A stretch of 64,000 nt of DNA from Paraburkholderia youngii (GTDB taxonomy: Bacteria; Pseudomonadota; Gammaproteobacteria; Burkholderiales; Burkholderiaceae). Where the stretch lies: positions 2,301,089 to 2,365,088 of the forward strand of contig NZ_JAALDK010000001.1 in the NCBI RefSeq assembly GCF_013366925.1, written 5' to 3'. A program made the translations under genes and the position numbers. Positions 17,906 to 26,666 of this stretch are shown one piece after another (position 1 is the first letter of the stretch; each line of letters begins with the position of its first letter). Below the pieces are notes generated by a model. That model was not told the origin of the DNA and searched no databases. It saw only the letters and a list, made by a program, of their open reading frames with translations.

Positions 17906-18994
17906 TTGCGTAAACTGCTCGTTAGCTGCGCCGTTACGGCAGCAATCGCGCCTGTGATGGCACAGGCACAGACCAGCGTGACGCTGTATGGCGTCGCCGA
18001 TGCATTCATCGGCTACTTCGGAAACTCCGAAGGCCAACACGTCGTCAGCATGAACAGCGGCGGTGCCGGTGGTTCCCGTTGGGGCATTCGCGCGAAGGAA
18101 GATCTGGGCGGCGGTCTGTCAGCGATCGCCGTGCTCGAAAGCGGCTTCAACATCAACAACGGCACGTCCGGCCAGAGTGGACGTCTGTTCGGGCGTCGCG
18201 CCTACGTCGGCATCGACAGCCGCGACTTCGGCCAGATCATTGCAGGTCGCCTGCAAACGGCCGGCTACGAATGGGGCGGCACTTTCGACCCGATGCTGCT
18301 GGCAGCAGCCTCGCCGCTCGGCTCGATTGGCGGCGAAGAACCGCGTCCGTGGATTTTCAACATGCTGCAAGATCCCGCTCGCCAGGACAATACGATCCAG
18401 TATTCGTCGCCGACGTGGAGGGGTCTGAATGGCACGGCAGCGTATTCGTGGGGCAACAATCAAGGTCTGCAGAACGCGACGCACTACCAACTCGCGACTC
18501 TTACCTACGCCAACGGCCCGTTGCTCACGAGCTACGGCTTCGGCCACAGCCTGCAACCGTCAGCGACCATTGCACGCAATACGTACGAACACGTCTTGGG
18601 TGTGAGATACGACTTCAACTTCGTCGCGCTCTACGGTACGTACCAAGTGCGTCTGAATGATCCGGGCCAGACCGATAAGGGCTGGCAAGCCGGTGTCACG
18701 ATTCCGACCGGCCCATTCGGCACCATTCGCGCTTCTTACGGCGGACTGAGCGACCAGAACATTACCTATGCCAGCACAAACGGTCCGGTAACTGGTAATT
18801 GGGCGATCCGATCGGCTGCTGTCGGTTACACGTACCAACTCTCGAAGGCGACGATGCTGTACGGCTTCTTCAAGAAGCTCTGGAACAGCGGGATCGCGCA
18901 CCAAACGATCTACCCGCCCGGTGGTCTCGGTGCCCCGACCGGCTACCACGCCAATGTCACGGCAATCGGCCTGGGTTTGGCAACGCGCTTCTAA
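17906..18994 (+). CDS. Outer-membrane porin 2 (Gram-negative general porin)
   Basis: A 362-residue porin precursor starting at TTG; AGGAGAC lies eight bases upstream. Signal peptide MRKLLVSCAVTAAIAPVMAQ is followed by QTSVTLYGVADAFIGYF, the hallmark of Burkholderiales porins, then RWGIRAKEDLGGGLSAIAVLESGF and loop-3-like AYVGIDSRDFGQIIAGR, and ends in ATRF with terminal Phe. It forms a single-gene unit closed by a strong terminator and lies directly left of the DoxX B/C end of the main catabolic operon. Probably the uptake pore for its substrate (inference). Confidence 0.94.
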   Translation: MRKLLVSCAVTAAIAPVMAQAQTSVTLYGVADAFIGYFGNSEGQHVVSMNSGGAGGSRWGIRAKEDLGGGLSAIAVLESGFNINNGTSGQSGRLFGRRAYVGIDSRDFGQIIAGRLQTAGYEWGGTFDPMLLAAASPLGSIGGEEPRPWIFNMLQDPARQDNTIQYSSPTWRGLNGTAAYSWGNNQGLQNATHYQLATLTYANGPLLTSYGFGHSLQPSATIARNTYEHVLGVRYDFNFVALYGTYQVRLNDPGQTDKGWQAGVTIPTGPFGTIRASYGGLSDQNITYASTNGPVTGNWAIRSAAVGYTYQLSKATMLYGFFKKLWNSGIAHQTIYPPGGLGAPTGYHANVTAIGLGLATRF

Positions 18995-19010
18995 GCCTTC
19001 CTACTCCCGT

Positions 19011-19041
19011 GAAAAAAGCCCGCTTCGAGCGGGCTTTTTTT
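19011..19041 (+). terminator. Rho-independent terminator after porin 2
   Basis: A run of A, stem AGCCCGCT/AGCGGGCT around TCG, and seven T; symmetrical, so it may act on both strands. Confidence 0.93.
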
Positions 19042-19044
19042 ATT

Positions 19045-19262
19045 CATAGTCCTCTGCTTACCAAAACGTCGATGACCGTCCCGCTTATACGCTCTCGCTC
19101 ATCGATCAACACCTGCATGATCTGTTCTCGGTCGCGTTGGACCAGCGCCGTCTTCAGCCTGCGCTCGAGCTTAGCCTACTAATCCTCTGCAGGCAGGCAT
19201 CTTTCTGTCGCCAGTAGCAGGTACTTCTCCATCCGTTCAATCAGACGCAGTGCCTCTGTCTA
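19045..19262 (-). pseudogene. Possible decayed small gene, unknown family
   Basis: The minus strand carries one frame with two protein-like stretches separated by two consecutive TAG codons: LIERMEKYLLLATERCLPAED, then KLERRLKTALVQRDREQIMQ running to a TGA at 19045. Codon use and helix-forming composition look like real coding sequence interrupted by stops. No family was recognised. Confidence 0.25.
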
Positions 19263-19436
19263 AGGACTTTCAAACGCACTCGGGAACAAAGCGAGATTGG
19301 GATATCTGTCGCAGCTCATTGCTCGACAGATCAGAGACGAACCGCCTACGACTTGGGTCATGCGTACTCGCGCCCTGCGCCACCATCAGGTCGATCCTGC
19401 TGAACCCAACTCAGATGGACACGCCAAGCCGTTATC

Positions 19437-19474
19437 AAAAAAAAAAGTCCAGAGAGAAAATTCTCCCCGGACTT
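19437..19474 (-). terminator. Terminator of the large leftward catabolic operon
   Basis: Nested stem AGTCC/GGACT with inner GAGAA/TTCTC, followed on the minus strand by about ten T. It lies 30 bases after the last small membrane protein gene and closes the unit that begins near 33.5 kb. Confidence 0.88.
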
Positions 19475-19505
19475 CCTTGAATCTACAACCGCGGTGACCG
19501 AAGCC

Positions 19506-19694
19506 TTATGCTTCGCCCTTGATCTTGTCGCGCACGAGCACGAAGATGAAGAGCAGCCAGGAGACGCCGAGGCCGAAGTAGTCGAAATTACGCAGCGGAC
19601 GGTACTCCGTCCAGCCCCAACCCGTCGAGCCGTCGACGGCCGCCAGCGTCAGTGCGATACAGATGGCGATTGCGATCCAGGTATTCTTTTTCAT
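19506..19694 (-). CDS. Small membrane protein, partner of DoxX-like protein B
   Basis: A 62-residue protein with two membrane helices (IAIAICIALTLAAV and FGLGVSWLLFIFVLV) separated by the loop GSTGWGWTEYRPLRNFDY and ending in a basic tail. It is clearly homologous to 20363-20557: both keep GSTG-x-G-x-TEYRPLR-x-x-D-x-FGL and a late RxKG. It follows DoxX B by 12 bases and is the last gene of the leftward operon. The conserved charged loop between helices suggests a contact site for the DoxX partner or a cofactor; this is inference. Confidence 0.75.
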   Translation of the reverse strand: MKKNTWIAIAICIALTLAAVDGSTGWGWTEYRPLRNFDYFGLGVSWLLFIFVLVRDKIKGEA

Positions 19695-19706
19695 CGCATG
19701 TGCTCC

Positions 19707-20243
19707 TTAAGCCAATTCTTTTTTCCGCTGTTCGAAGGCGGGTACATTTTGCTGCTGTTCGACGGCGGGTACACCCACCAGGCTCCCACCTTTGCCCTTC
19801 AGGCTGAAACCCTTCCAGCCGTCCCACAGCCACATCGGGTTGAGCGTCGGACGGAAGCAAACCGCCATGTAGCCGCTGTATGCGAGCAGCAGAATGCCGT
19901 TCATCAGGAGTTCTTGCGGACCCGAGAACAGTTGACGCGGCGTCGCCGAGATAAACGTGTTCAGCCAGAAAATCGTGACCGTCGTCGGCATCTCGAGAAT
20001 CAGTGTCAGGAACACGAAACGGTTCATCAGCAGAAGTGCCCCGTAAACCGCTTCCATGTACTTAACCCAGTGATACATACCGATCGCATCGGCTCCCGCC
20101 ACATACTGGCCGGCGAGACCCGGAATCATCGGGACATAGCCGTCGATCACGAATCGGATACCTGAGAAGAAAAGGTGGGCGCCGAAATACAGACGCAACC
20201 ACGTGATTACATACTTCCACGGGGAAGAATTCGCGCTATTCAT
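19707..20243 (-). CDS. DoxX-like integral membrane protein B
   Basis: A 178-residue, four-helix DoxX-like protein. The start MNSANSSPWKYVITWLRLYF is set by homology to copies A and C; the open frame runs to 20327 without a better start, and the ribosome site is weak. Shared blocks with copy C: VKYMEAVYGALLLMNRFVFL, an FW.NTF..ATPRQLFSGP segment and LLMNGILLLAYSGYMA. The tail after residue 150 is hydrophilic and cytoplasmic-looking. It is coupled to a small two-helix protein gene. The family is mostly uncharacterised; a role in membrane electron transfer, as for the archaeal DoxD/DoxA namesakes, is possible but unproven here. Confidence 0.8.
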   Translation of the reverse strand: MNSANSSPWKYVITWLRLYFGAHLFFSGIRFVIDGYVPMIPGLAGQYVAGADAIGMYHWVKYMEAVYGALLLMNRFVFLTLILEMPTTVTIFWLNTFISATPRQLFSGPQELLMNGILLLAYSGYMAVCFRPTLNPMWLWDGWKGFSLKGKGGSLVGVPAVEQQQNVPAFEQRKKELA

Positions 20244-20362
20244 GGGAAGGGTATTTCCGTAAAGGTTCTTGCAGTACAACGTTGAAATATGGTGCCGCAG
20301 AAATTGCAATACGACAGGATATCTCAAAGGTGATGGAAACTTCCCATCACCTAAGAGCCGTT

Positions 20363-20557
20363 TTAAACGATGCCTTTACGGCGATCGCGAATCAGTACAG
20401 TAATGACGCAGATCCACGGAATTGCCAGACCAAACATGTCACGCGCGCGCAGAGGACGATATTCCGTGTAACCCAATCCCGTCGATCCGAAGAAGACCCA
20501 GCACGTCATGACCAGACACAGGGCGAGACCGATATAGAGGTTCCGGTTGCTCTTCAT
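20363..20557 (-). CDS. Small membrane protein, partner of DoxX-like protein C
   Basis: A 64-residue two-helix protein with central loop GSTGLGYTEYRPLRARDMFG. Its ATG overlaps the DoxX C stop (ATGA), so the two are translationally coupled. Paralogous to the partner of copy B; see that entry for the shared residues. No function known. Confidence 0.75.
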   Translation of the reverse strand: MKSNRNLYIGLALCLVMTCWVFFGSTGLGYTEYRPLRARDMFGLAIPWICVITVLIRDRRKGIV

Positions 20558-21069
20558 TGCAGTTCTCCCGATTCGACGATATCTCTGCGCGGTTCAGGTG
20601 TTTTCTTGAACTTGAGAGACTCTTTCCAGACATCGACCTTGAACCCTTCCCACAATGCCAGAGGCGTGAGTTTTGGCTTAAATACCGAAGCCATGTAGCC
20701 GCTGTAGGCCAAAATCAATAGACCATTCATCAGCAGTTGATTCGGGCCCGAGAACAATTGGCGCGGAGTCGCAACGATGAAGGTATTGATCCAGAAGATC
20801 GAAACCGAAGTCGGGAACTCAAAAATCGCAGCGAGCAGCACGAAACGGTTGCTCAGCATCAGGATACCGAGCACGCATTCCATATACTTGACCACCGGGA
20901 ACATGTGAATCGCATCCAGCGCTTGCACGTATGCACCTCCGGTGCCCGGAATGAATGGAACCCATCCGGTGGAGATATAACGGAAACCCGACCACAGCAA
21001 ATCGGCACCGAAATATATCCGGAGCCAAAGGACAGCGTACTTCCACGGCGGCGAATTAATACCTTGCAT
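20554..21069 (-). CDS. DoxX-like integral membrane protein C
   Basis: A 171-residue four-helix protein, the closest paralogue of copy B: SPPWKYAVLWLRIYFGADLL at the start, then VKYMECVLGILMLSNRFVLL, the NTF.VATPRQLFSGPNQ block and LILAYSGYMASVFKPKLTP. The start is supported by GGAGAC six bases upstream. It follows the MLE-type gene by 68 bases on the same strand. Having two tandem DoxX/small pairs at the end of the same operon suggests either subfunctionalised pairs or a heteromeric complex. Confidence 0.8.
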   Translation of the reverse strand: MQGINSPPWKYAVLWLRIYFGADLLWSGFRYISTGWVPFIPGTGGAYVQALDAIHMFPVVKYMECVLGILMLSNRFVLLAAIFEFPTSVSIFWINTFIVATPRQLFSGPNQLLMNGLLILAYSGYMASVFKPKLTPLALWEGFKVDVWKESLKFKKTPEPRRDIVESGELQ

Positions 21070-21137
21070 CAGATGTCTCCGTTGTTGGCTTTAGTTTTCG
21101 CAACGCGGCGGAATCGAGTCAGCCGCTGAATGCCCGT

Positions 21138-22310
21138 TTACGCCTGAACGACCCGATGGGCTGCGCCCGGCGTGATGATTTTGTTCAGGAGCTTTTCATC
21201 GACCTCGAATCCAAAGCCCGGCCCTTCGCTCGGATATGCCCGGCCCCGGGCAAACCGCTGACCGCCGATTGCCAGATCTTCGCCCGCCGGAATCTCGTCG
21301 CTGTTGAATACCGAATGCACGGCCAGAGGCCCCATGCTTTCGCTCATGAACTGGCACGCCCACTGATCCGAGACCATCAAATGCGTGCTCGGGCCCGACT
21401 CGATACCGCCGCCGATCAAGGTGGAGCAGAACACGGGGATGTCGTAGATCCGGCATGCCGCCAGGAATCGTTGCGCCTTGAGCAGACCGCCGACCTTTTG
21501 AATCTTCAGAATTACGCCGTCAGCCGAGCGGCGCTCCGCGATCTCGCGCAGGTCGCCAAGTTCCTGCGCCCCCTCGTCTGCGTAAATCGGCGTGTTCACG
21601 CGCTCGCGGAGTTTGGACATGCTGTCGCGGTATTGATGCGCCAGCGGCTGCTCCATGAAAGCGAGGTTGTATTCGTCCAGGCGACGCACCGTCTTCAGGG
21701 CCTGCTCGTAATTCCACGAACCATTTGCGTCCAGCGTGATCATCGCGTCCTGGCCGAGTGCTTTGCGCACTTCACGGGCCGTTGCCACATCGTTGTCGAA
21801 CGTATGGCGCCCAACCTTGAGTTTGAAGGCGGAGAAACCAGCCTCCCGAACCTGGACTGCTGCCTCTGCCACTTTTTCCGGATCGCCGGCCGAGAGAACC
21901 CAGCCCAACGGAACTGACTCGCGAGTGCGGCCACCCAGAAGATCGTAGACCGGGCGACCGAGTGCTTTCCCCTTCAGGTCATGCAACGCACAATCGACGA
22001 GAGCTTTCGCCTGATTGTTGTCGCGTGCGAGCTGATCCATCATGCCGACGATTTTTTCGATATTGCACGGATCTTCGCCGAGCAGAATTCGCGGAGCGAA
22101 AATATCGGAAATCATTGCCGTCATCGAGGCCTGGCTTTCACCGCGATACCACGACGAGGTGTCGCCAGATTCAGCAACGCCCACCAATCCGTTATCGGCA
22201 TAGATACGCACCACGAGCGTATTCAGACAGGTGATCGTGACGTTCGGAAGCTTCAGCGGCTTCTTAAGCGGCATTGAAACCGGAACGCACTCAACGCGGG
22301 TAATTTTCAC
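21138..22310 (-). CDS. Enolase-superfamily enzyme of the MLE (muconate lactonizing / dipeptide epimerase) subgroup
   Basis: Abstracts a proton alpha to a carboxylate using a KxK lysine, with Mg2+ held by Asp-Glu-Asp. Seen (numbering from the alternative start at 22358): FKLKVG with Lys179/Lys181, LDANGSW with Asp210, MEQPL with Glu236, ADEGAQ with Asp261 and ILKIQKVGG with Lys285, the complete MLE-subgroup set. The GTG at 22310 (VKITRVECVPVSMPL) gives the usual 390 residues; GTG at 22358, 14 bases after the MFS stop, is the alternative. Within this cluster, cycloisomerisation of a muconate-type ring-cleavage product to a lactone is the natural guess; racemisation or epimerisation cannot be excluded. 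Confidence 0.87.
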   Translation of the reverse strand: MKITRVECVPVSMPLKKPLKLPNVTITCLNTLVVRIYADNGLVGVAESGDTSSWYRGESQASMTAMISDIFAPRILLGEDPCNIEKIVGMMDQLARDNNQAKALVDCALHDLKGKALGRPVYDLLGGRTRESVPLGWVLSAGDPEKVAEAAVQVREAGFSAFKLKVGRHTFDNDVATAREVRKALGQDAMITLDANGSWNYEQALKTVRRLDEYNLAFMEQPLAHQYRDSMSKLRERVNTPIYADEGAQELGDLREIAERRSADGVILKIQKVGGLLKAQRFLAACRIYDIPVFCSTLIGGGIESGPSTHLMVSDQWACQFMSESMGPLAVHSVFNSDEIPAGEDLAIGGQRFARGRAYPSEGPGFGFEVDEKLLNKIITPGAAHRVVQA

Positions 22311-22372
22311 GGGATTGAACCTATAGGAACTCGAGAGAGGAGTGCCCCCACCGGACACTTCTGAACCAGATA

Positions 22373-23713
22373 TCAGCTATTTGCCGCCGTACGACGCAGT
22401 GCACCACAGACACGGATCAACAGAATGACTGCCAGTGCTACCGAGATCACATAGCAAACGACGAAGGAAGCGCCGAGTGCATTGGGACCCGTGAACAGTT
22501 TGGCAACGAGCGCGACGACGGTGGGCCCGAGCGCCAGGCCGAGCAGGTTGGTGATCAGGTAGTAGACCGCCGTCAGTTTTCCCATCATGTTGCCCGGCGT
22601 GAAGTTGGCCATCGTTGCGCCGCCTGCTACCGCGAACATCGAGAACATGAACGTCTGCACGAAATAAGCGATCAGGCCGACATTCATCGAGTGAATCAGC
22701 GGGAAGCATGCGGTGACGATTGCAGCGATGGCCGTCGTGACAGCGGCGACACGAACCGGTGCGTCGATCATGCCGCGTTCACGCAGCCAGTCAGCGATAC
22801 GGCCCAGGATCAACAGGCCAGCAGGCGACGCCAACAGTGCCACACCGCCCAACGCCTTACCGATCTCCGGACGCGGGACATTCAGCGTGCGCGCGATGAT
22901 TTCCGGAAGCCAGGCCATCTGCGAACCAACCGCAATGCCGTACAAGCAGATCGCAACCCAGAGTTGAACGTAGACGGCCTTGTTGGTCCACGCGAAACAA
23001 AGCGCTTGACGATACGTGACCCCACTGCCTGCGTTGACGTCGCGGCGTGCCGGTTCACGTACGAGCCACAGAAGCACGGCGAACGGAATGCCGATAAGAC
23101 CCGGCACCAGCAGCACGAAATGCCATGGTTTGAGCCCCCCAACCAGCGGCAGGCCCGCAAATGCACCCGCCGATGCCGCCTTCAGAAGAAAACCGCCGAG
23201 CCCGAGAGCCAGACCGGTGCCGAGAAGCGGGCCGATGTTGTAAATGCCGAACGCGAGGCTGCGGCGTTGCGGCGGAAACGCATCGCGAATCATCGACGCG
23301 GCTCCAGGCGACAGCGCGGACTCGCCAACACCGAGGCCCACCCGCGTCACGAACAACTGGACGTACGTCTGACTCAGACCGCACAAAACCTGAACGGCGG
23401 ACCATGCCATGATCGCGCCACCGAGCAGGCGCCGGCGCTCGTACTTATCGACCAGCGCACCCATGGGGACGCCAAGCACGCTGTACAGAAGCATGAATGA
23501 GAGCCCGAGAAGCCAACTGACTTCGAGATCGGAAATTCCGAGGTCTTCCTTGATCGGCCCAACGACGAGGGAAATCGCGCCCCGATCGATGAAGGAGACC
23601 ACGTATGTCGCCGTCAAAATGGCGAGCATCCACCAAGCTCCCTTCGACGTTTTCGAATCCGAAGCGGCTTCGGCGGGTGCGAACGTCGCTCGCACCTCTG
23701 CGGTCTCACTCAT
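22373..23713 (-). CDS. MFS transporter, Spinster-like
   Basis: A 446-residue, 12-helix carrier. Early sequence YVVSFIDRGAISLVVGPIKE and motif A GALVDKYERRRLLGG, then RVGLGVGESALSPGAASMI, match Spinster-type MFS proteins that accompany aromatic and terpenoid catabolic genes in proteobacteria. It lies inside the leftward operon between the flavoprotein and MLE-type genes, so it is the leading candidate for inner-membrane uptake of the pathway substrate. Confidence 0.87.
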   Translation of the reverse strand: MSETAEVRATFAPAEAASDSKTSKGAWWMLAILTATYVVSFIDRGAISLVVGPIKEDLGISDLEVSWLLGLSFMLLYSVLGVPMGALVDKYERRRLLGGAIMAWSAVQVLCGLSQTYVQLFVTRVGLGVGESALSPGAASMIRDAFPPQRRSLAFGIYNIGPLLGTGLALGLGGFLLKAASAGAFAGLPLVGGLKPWHFVLLVPGLIGIPFAVLLWLVREPARRDVNAGSGVTYRQALCFAWTNKAVYVQLWVAICLYGIAVGSQMAWLPEIIARTLNVPRPEIGKALGGVALLASPAGLLILGRIADWLRERGMIDAPVRVAAVTTAIAAIVTACFPLIHSMNVGLIAYFVQTFMFSMFAVAGGATMANFTPGNMMGKLTAVYYLITNLLGLALGPTVVALVAKLFTGPNALGASFVVCYVISVALAVILLIRVCGALRRTAANS

Positions 23714-23750
23714 TGTTCTCTGTCTCCTGGTTAGTTATCCGTGTAATCAA

Positions 23751-25331
23751 TCAGCGAAGCTTCCGATCCTCGCTATCGGAAAGTGCGGTCTTCGCTGCTG
23801 TCATGCCTGATACGATGAACTCCGCAATATCGCCCATCGAGTTGTAAAACGGACCCCACAAGGATCCACACTCCCCAACTGCATAGAGACCGGGAATCGG
23901 CTTGTCCTGATGATCGAGAACACGTTGCCCCGCATCATGTTTCGGTCCACCGTGGGTATTGAGGTACGTCGGCAGCATGGGTCCGATCGCGTAGTACGGC
24001 CCCTCGTCGTTGAGCGGCACCAGGAACGTCTCGCGTCCGAACTCGGGATCGGCATTCAGACGGCACTGCTCGTTATAGCGCTCGACCGTCTCACGAAGCG
24101 CCTGAGGATCGAGGTGACCTGCCTTGGTCACGCCCGGGATTTCCGGCCATTGGCACTTCAACGCCAATTCTTCGAGCGTATCGGCCTTGATGATCAGACC
24201 TTCTTCGAGTTCCTTGAGGTTGTCCTGGCTCCACGGCGGCACGCGCGAATTCAGCGTGGTCATCGCCGCCCCACCGGCCCGAACCTTTTCGTCGAAGATG
24301 TGGAATGCCGGCACGTTGGTGAATTCCGGAATGCCCGGCGTCGTTGCTAGCCATGTGTCGCGATTCGCCAACCCGTGTTGAACGACCGACGTGTCGATCG
24401 TTTCGTTGTGGAAGCGCTTCGCCTGTCGGTTCACCCACAGCAGACTGCCGCCGTCCTTGAACGCGCCCGACTTGTAGCCGAAACCCGCTACCTTGTTAAG
24501 GTCATACGTGACGTAGACGTACCCTTCCTTAGTCTTGATGCCCATGTTGAGCGGGCCTGCCACGGCGTTCATGTGCCACAACTGGGCACCGACTTCCTGT
24601 GCCATGCGGATGCCGTCGCCGGTCAGATTTGGGCTGCCCAGGAAATAGATCGGGCATGCGGTGAGGAACTGCTTGCACATGGCCTCGTTCGCTTCGAAGC
24701 CACCGCTGGCCAGCACCGTTGCCTTGCGACCGCGAATCGTGATCGTCGTGCCATCTTCGCGTTCGGCTTCGACACCGAGAATCGCACGCGTCACCGGATG
24801 CTGAATCAGACGCGTAACACGCGTGCTGTACTTGACACGTGCACCCGCCTTCTCTGCTTGAGCCGAGATCGCGTTATAGAGACCTGCGCCGCCTGGCGCG
24901 GCCACGACGCTCATACCCTTGATGCTCTCGGCACCCGGAGCGCCCGCGAACTCGGGAAAGAAACCCGGGGCCGAGAACGGCTGCGGGTTGTCTTTGAGCG
25001 GCAATTCCAGTTTGTGCTGGAACGCAGGTATGTCTTTGAGACTTGAGACGAAATGACGAAGAACGCTCTCCTCGGTCTGACCTGCACACAACCAGTTCAG
25101 ATACTTGAAAGACTCTTCTTCATCGACGGAGGTCATGATCAGACCACCCGCCACACAGACCGAGTTACCGCCACCCTGCGCACCCTTTTCGAGGATGAGC
25201 ACGTCAGCGCCCTGTTCGGCGGCAGCGAACGCGAACGTTGCGCCCGCACCGCCATAGCCGACCACAACCATATCGGCCTGTTCATCCCATCGGGGCTCGG
25301 TCCAGTTCACTTCCATCTTTTCGTTATCCAT
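23751..25331 (-). CDS. FAD-dependent oxidoreductase (fumarate reductase flavoprotein / ketosteroid dehydrogenase type)
   Basis: About 526 residues, of the FAD_binding_2 family. Seen: DMVVVGYGGAGATFAFAAAE (ADP-binding Rossmann), LILEKGAQGGGNS, ATVLASGGFEANEAM, and the C-terminal FAD contact GLYAVGECGSLWGPFYNSMGD. The start at MDNEKMEV is preferred because AGAGAC precedes it; the frame reaches 25346. Known members reduce fumarate or desaturate ketosteroids and cyclic ketones. Here it could oxidise a dihydrodiol-like or cyclohexenone intermediate, or reduce an unsaturated ring-cleavage product. It follows the Rieske oxygenase gene closely in the same operon. Confidence 0.88.
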   Translation of the reverse strand: MDNEKMEVNWTEPRWDEQADMVVVGYGGAGATFAFAAAEQGADVLILEKGAQGGGNSVCVAGGLIMTSVDEEESFKYLNWLCAGQTEESVLRHFVSSLKDIPAFQHKLELPLKDNPQPFSAPGFFPEFAGAPGAESIKGMSVVAAPGGAGLYNAISAQAEKAGARVKYSTRVTRLIQHPVTRAILGVEAEREDGTTITIRGRKATVLASGGFEANEAMCKQFLTACPIYFLGSPNLTGDGIRMAQEVGAQLWHMNAVAGPLNMGIKTKEGYVYVTYDLNKVAGFGYKSGAFKDGGSLLWVNRQAKRFHNETIDTSVVQHGLANRDTWLATTPGIPEFTNVPAFHIFDEKVRAGGAAMTTLNSRVPPWSQDNLKELEEGLIIKADTLEELALKCQWPEIPGVTKAGHLDPQALRETVERYNEQCRLNADPEFGRETFLVPLNDEGPYYAIGPMLPTYLNTHGGPKHDAGQRVLDHQDKPIPGLYAVGECGSLWGPFYNSMGDIAEFIVSGMTAAKTALSDSEDRKLR

Positions 25332-25366
25332 CGTGTCTCTAAACATACCGGCGCGGGTTGAGCTGC

Positions 25367-26425
25367 TTAGGCTGCGGGAGATGCTGCCTGCTCGGCTTCT
25401 TCCTTCGTGCGAAGGCCGTCATAAATCTCGTTGTAACGCAGCACCGGCTGATCCATCGCCAGCATGATCATCTTGCGGCCCGGCACCTTCTTGATCATTG
25501 CCTGCTGCGCTTCGATGATTGCCTTGTCTTCGGCGAATGCCGCGTCGGCGATTCCGAATGCGTGTTCCTTCAGATCGGCGTGCTCATGATCCGGACCGAA
25601 GTTGTAGAAGAACATCGATTGCGTATCGTTGATCGGCGTAATCATCTGGCACGTGCAGCGACGGAAGATCGGTTGCTCGTTTGGCTTACCGTCGACGAAA
25701 CGATTTTGAACGCCCGGTGCGAAGGAGTTGATCTTCAGAATGAAGACGCCCGGCACCAGGAAGGTGCTGACCACGTTATCGTCGGAAGGCAGATCGAAAT
25801 ACGGGTTCGTCGGCCGGCCCATGTGCCAACGATCGGCGACGACGCCACGTTCGAGAACCGTCGTGCCGCGCTTGGTCTCGCCATCCTTCTGAACCTTCAG
25901 CGACACCTTGTTATTCGCACCGAACGTCGATTCGTGAATGAACGGTGCGTGCGACAGGTCGAGCAGGTTGTCGGCCACCAGTTCTGCATTGCCGTTCATG
26001 ACGAACTTCGAGCAGACCATCGAGTACGTGTCGCTATCCGGACCTTCGATCGGCGGAATCAGTGCGACGTCGGCCTTTGCCGGGTCACCCATCCAGACCC
26101 ATGCGGCACCGTGCTTTTCTTCGATCGGGTAGCTGCGCACGCAGACCTTCGACGAAATCCGCTCCTGGCCCGGGATTTCGGTGCAGCGACCATCGGCAGC
26201 GAACTTCAGGCCGTGATACATGCAGCGCAGTTCGTCGCCTTCTTTGCGGCCAACCGTCAGCGGCGCCAAACGGTGCGGGCACAGGTCTTCCAGAGCGACG
26301 AGCGTGCCGTCGTCCTTGCGATAGAGCGCCAGCGGTTCGTCCATCACGGTGAACGGGACGATGTCGGTAGCCGAGAACTCGCTCGACCAGCCAACCATGT
26401 ACCAACAGTTCCGAAGGAATTTCAT
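25367..26425 (-). CDS. Rieske non-heme iron oxygenase 1 (vanillate O-demethylase / dicamba monooxygenase type)
   Basis: A 352-residue oxygenase component. Rieske centre: CPHRLAPL with Cys49/His51 and CMYHGLKF with Cys68/His71. Mononuclear iron site: Asp156, His159, His164 in LLDLSHAPFIH. The opening RNCWYMVGWSSE and overall length match the single-subunit VanA/DMO family, which demethylates or hydroxylates aromatic acids with electrons from a VanB-type reductase; such a reductase is encoded divergently at 33802-34761. Upstream, 241 gene-free bases (26426-26666) separate it from the amidohydrolase and may hold an internal promoter, though I see no good box. Confidence 0.93.
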   Translation of the reverse strand: MKFLRNCWYMVGWSSEFSATDIVPFTVMDEPLALYRKDDGTLVALEDLCPHRLAPLTVGRKEGDELRCMYHGLKFAADGRCTEIPGQERISSKVCVRSYPIEEKHGAAWVWMGDPAKADVALIPPIEGPDSDTYSMVCSKFVMNGNAELVADNLLDLSHAPFIHESTFGANNKVSLKVQKDGETKRGTTVLERGVVADRWHMGRPTNPYFDLPSDDNVVSTFLVPGVFILKINSFAPGVQNRFVDGKPNEQPIFRRCTCQMITPINDTQSMFFYNFGPDHEHADLKEHAFGIADAAFAEDKAIIEAQQAMIKKVPGRKMIMLAMDQPVLRYNEIYDGLRTKEEAEQAASPAA

Positions 26426-26666
26426 TTGATGTCTCCTCAGAGAGAATCGAGAACGGACAAATCGAGCGTATTGCCTGACACATGCGGTACAGCCGACCCA
26501 ACTTGCCCCGGATCGGATCTACCGCGCTCGATCGCCGAAAGTATTCAATTGGGTATTCTTTATCTTATCTTGTAGCACCGCTCGACAAGACTCGGGGATA
26601 CCCTTAAATGCGAGAATCGGCGTCCCGCTTTTTCTTGTTGGAACGCCGTATCCACGTGGGCGAATA

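Noticed and set aside
26426..26666. Internal promoter for Rieske oxygenase 1 (TTGTCG and AT-rich stretch)
   Set aside because: The AT-rich patch near 26555-26570 gives no -10/-35 pair at proper spacing; kept only as an unproven possibility.
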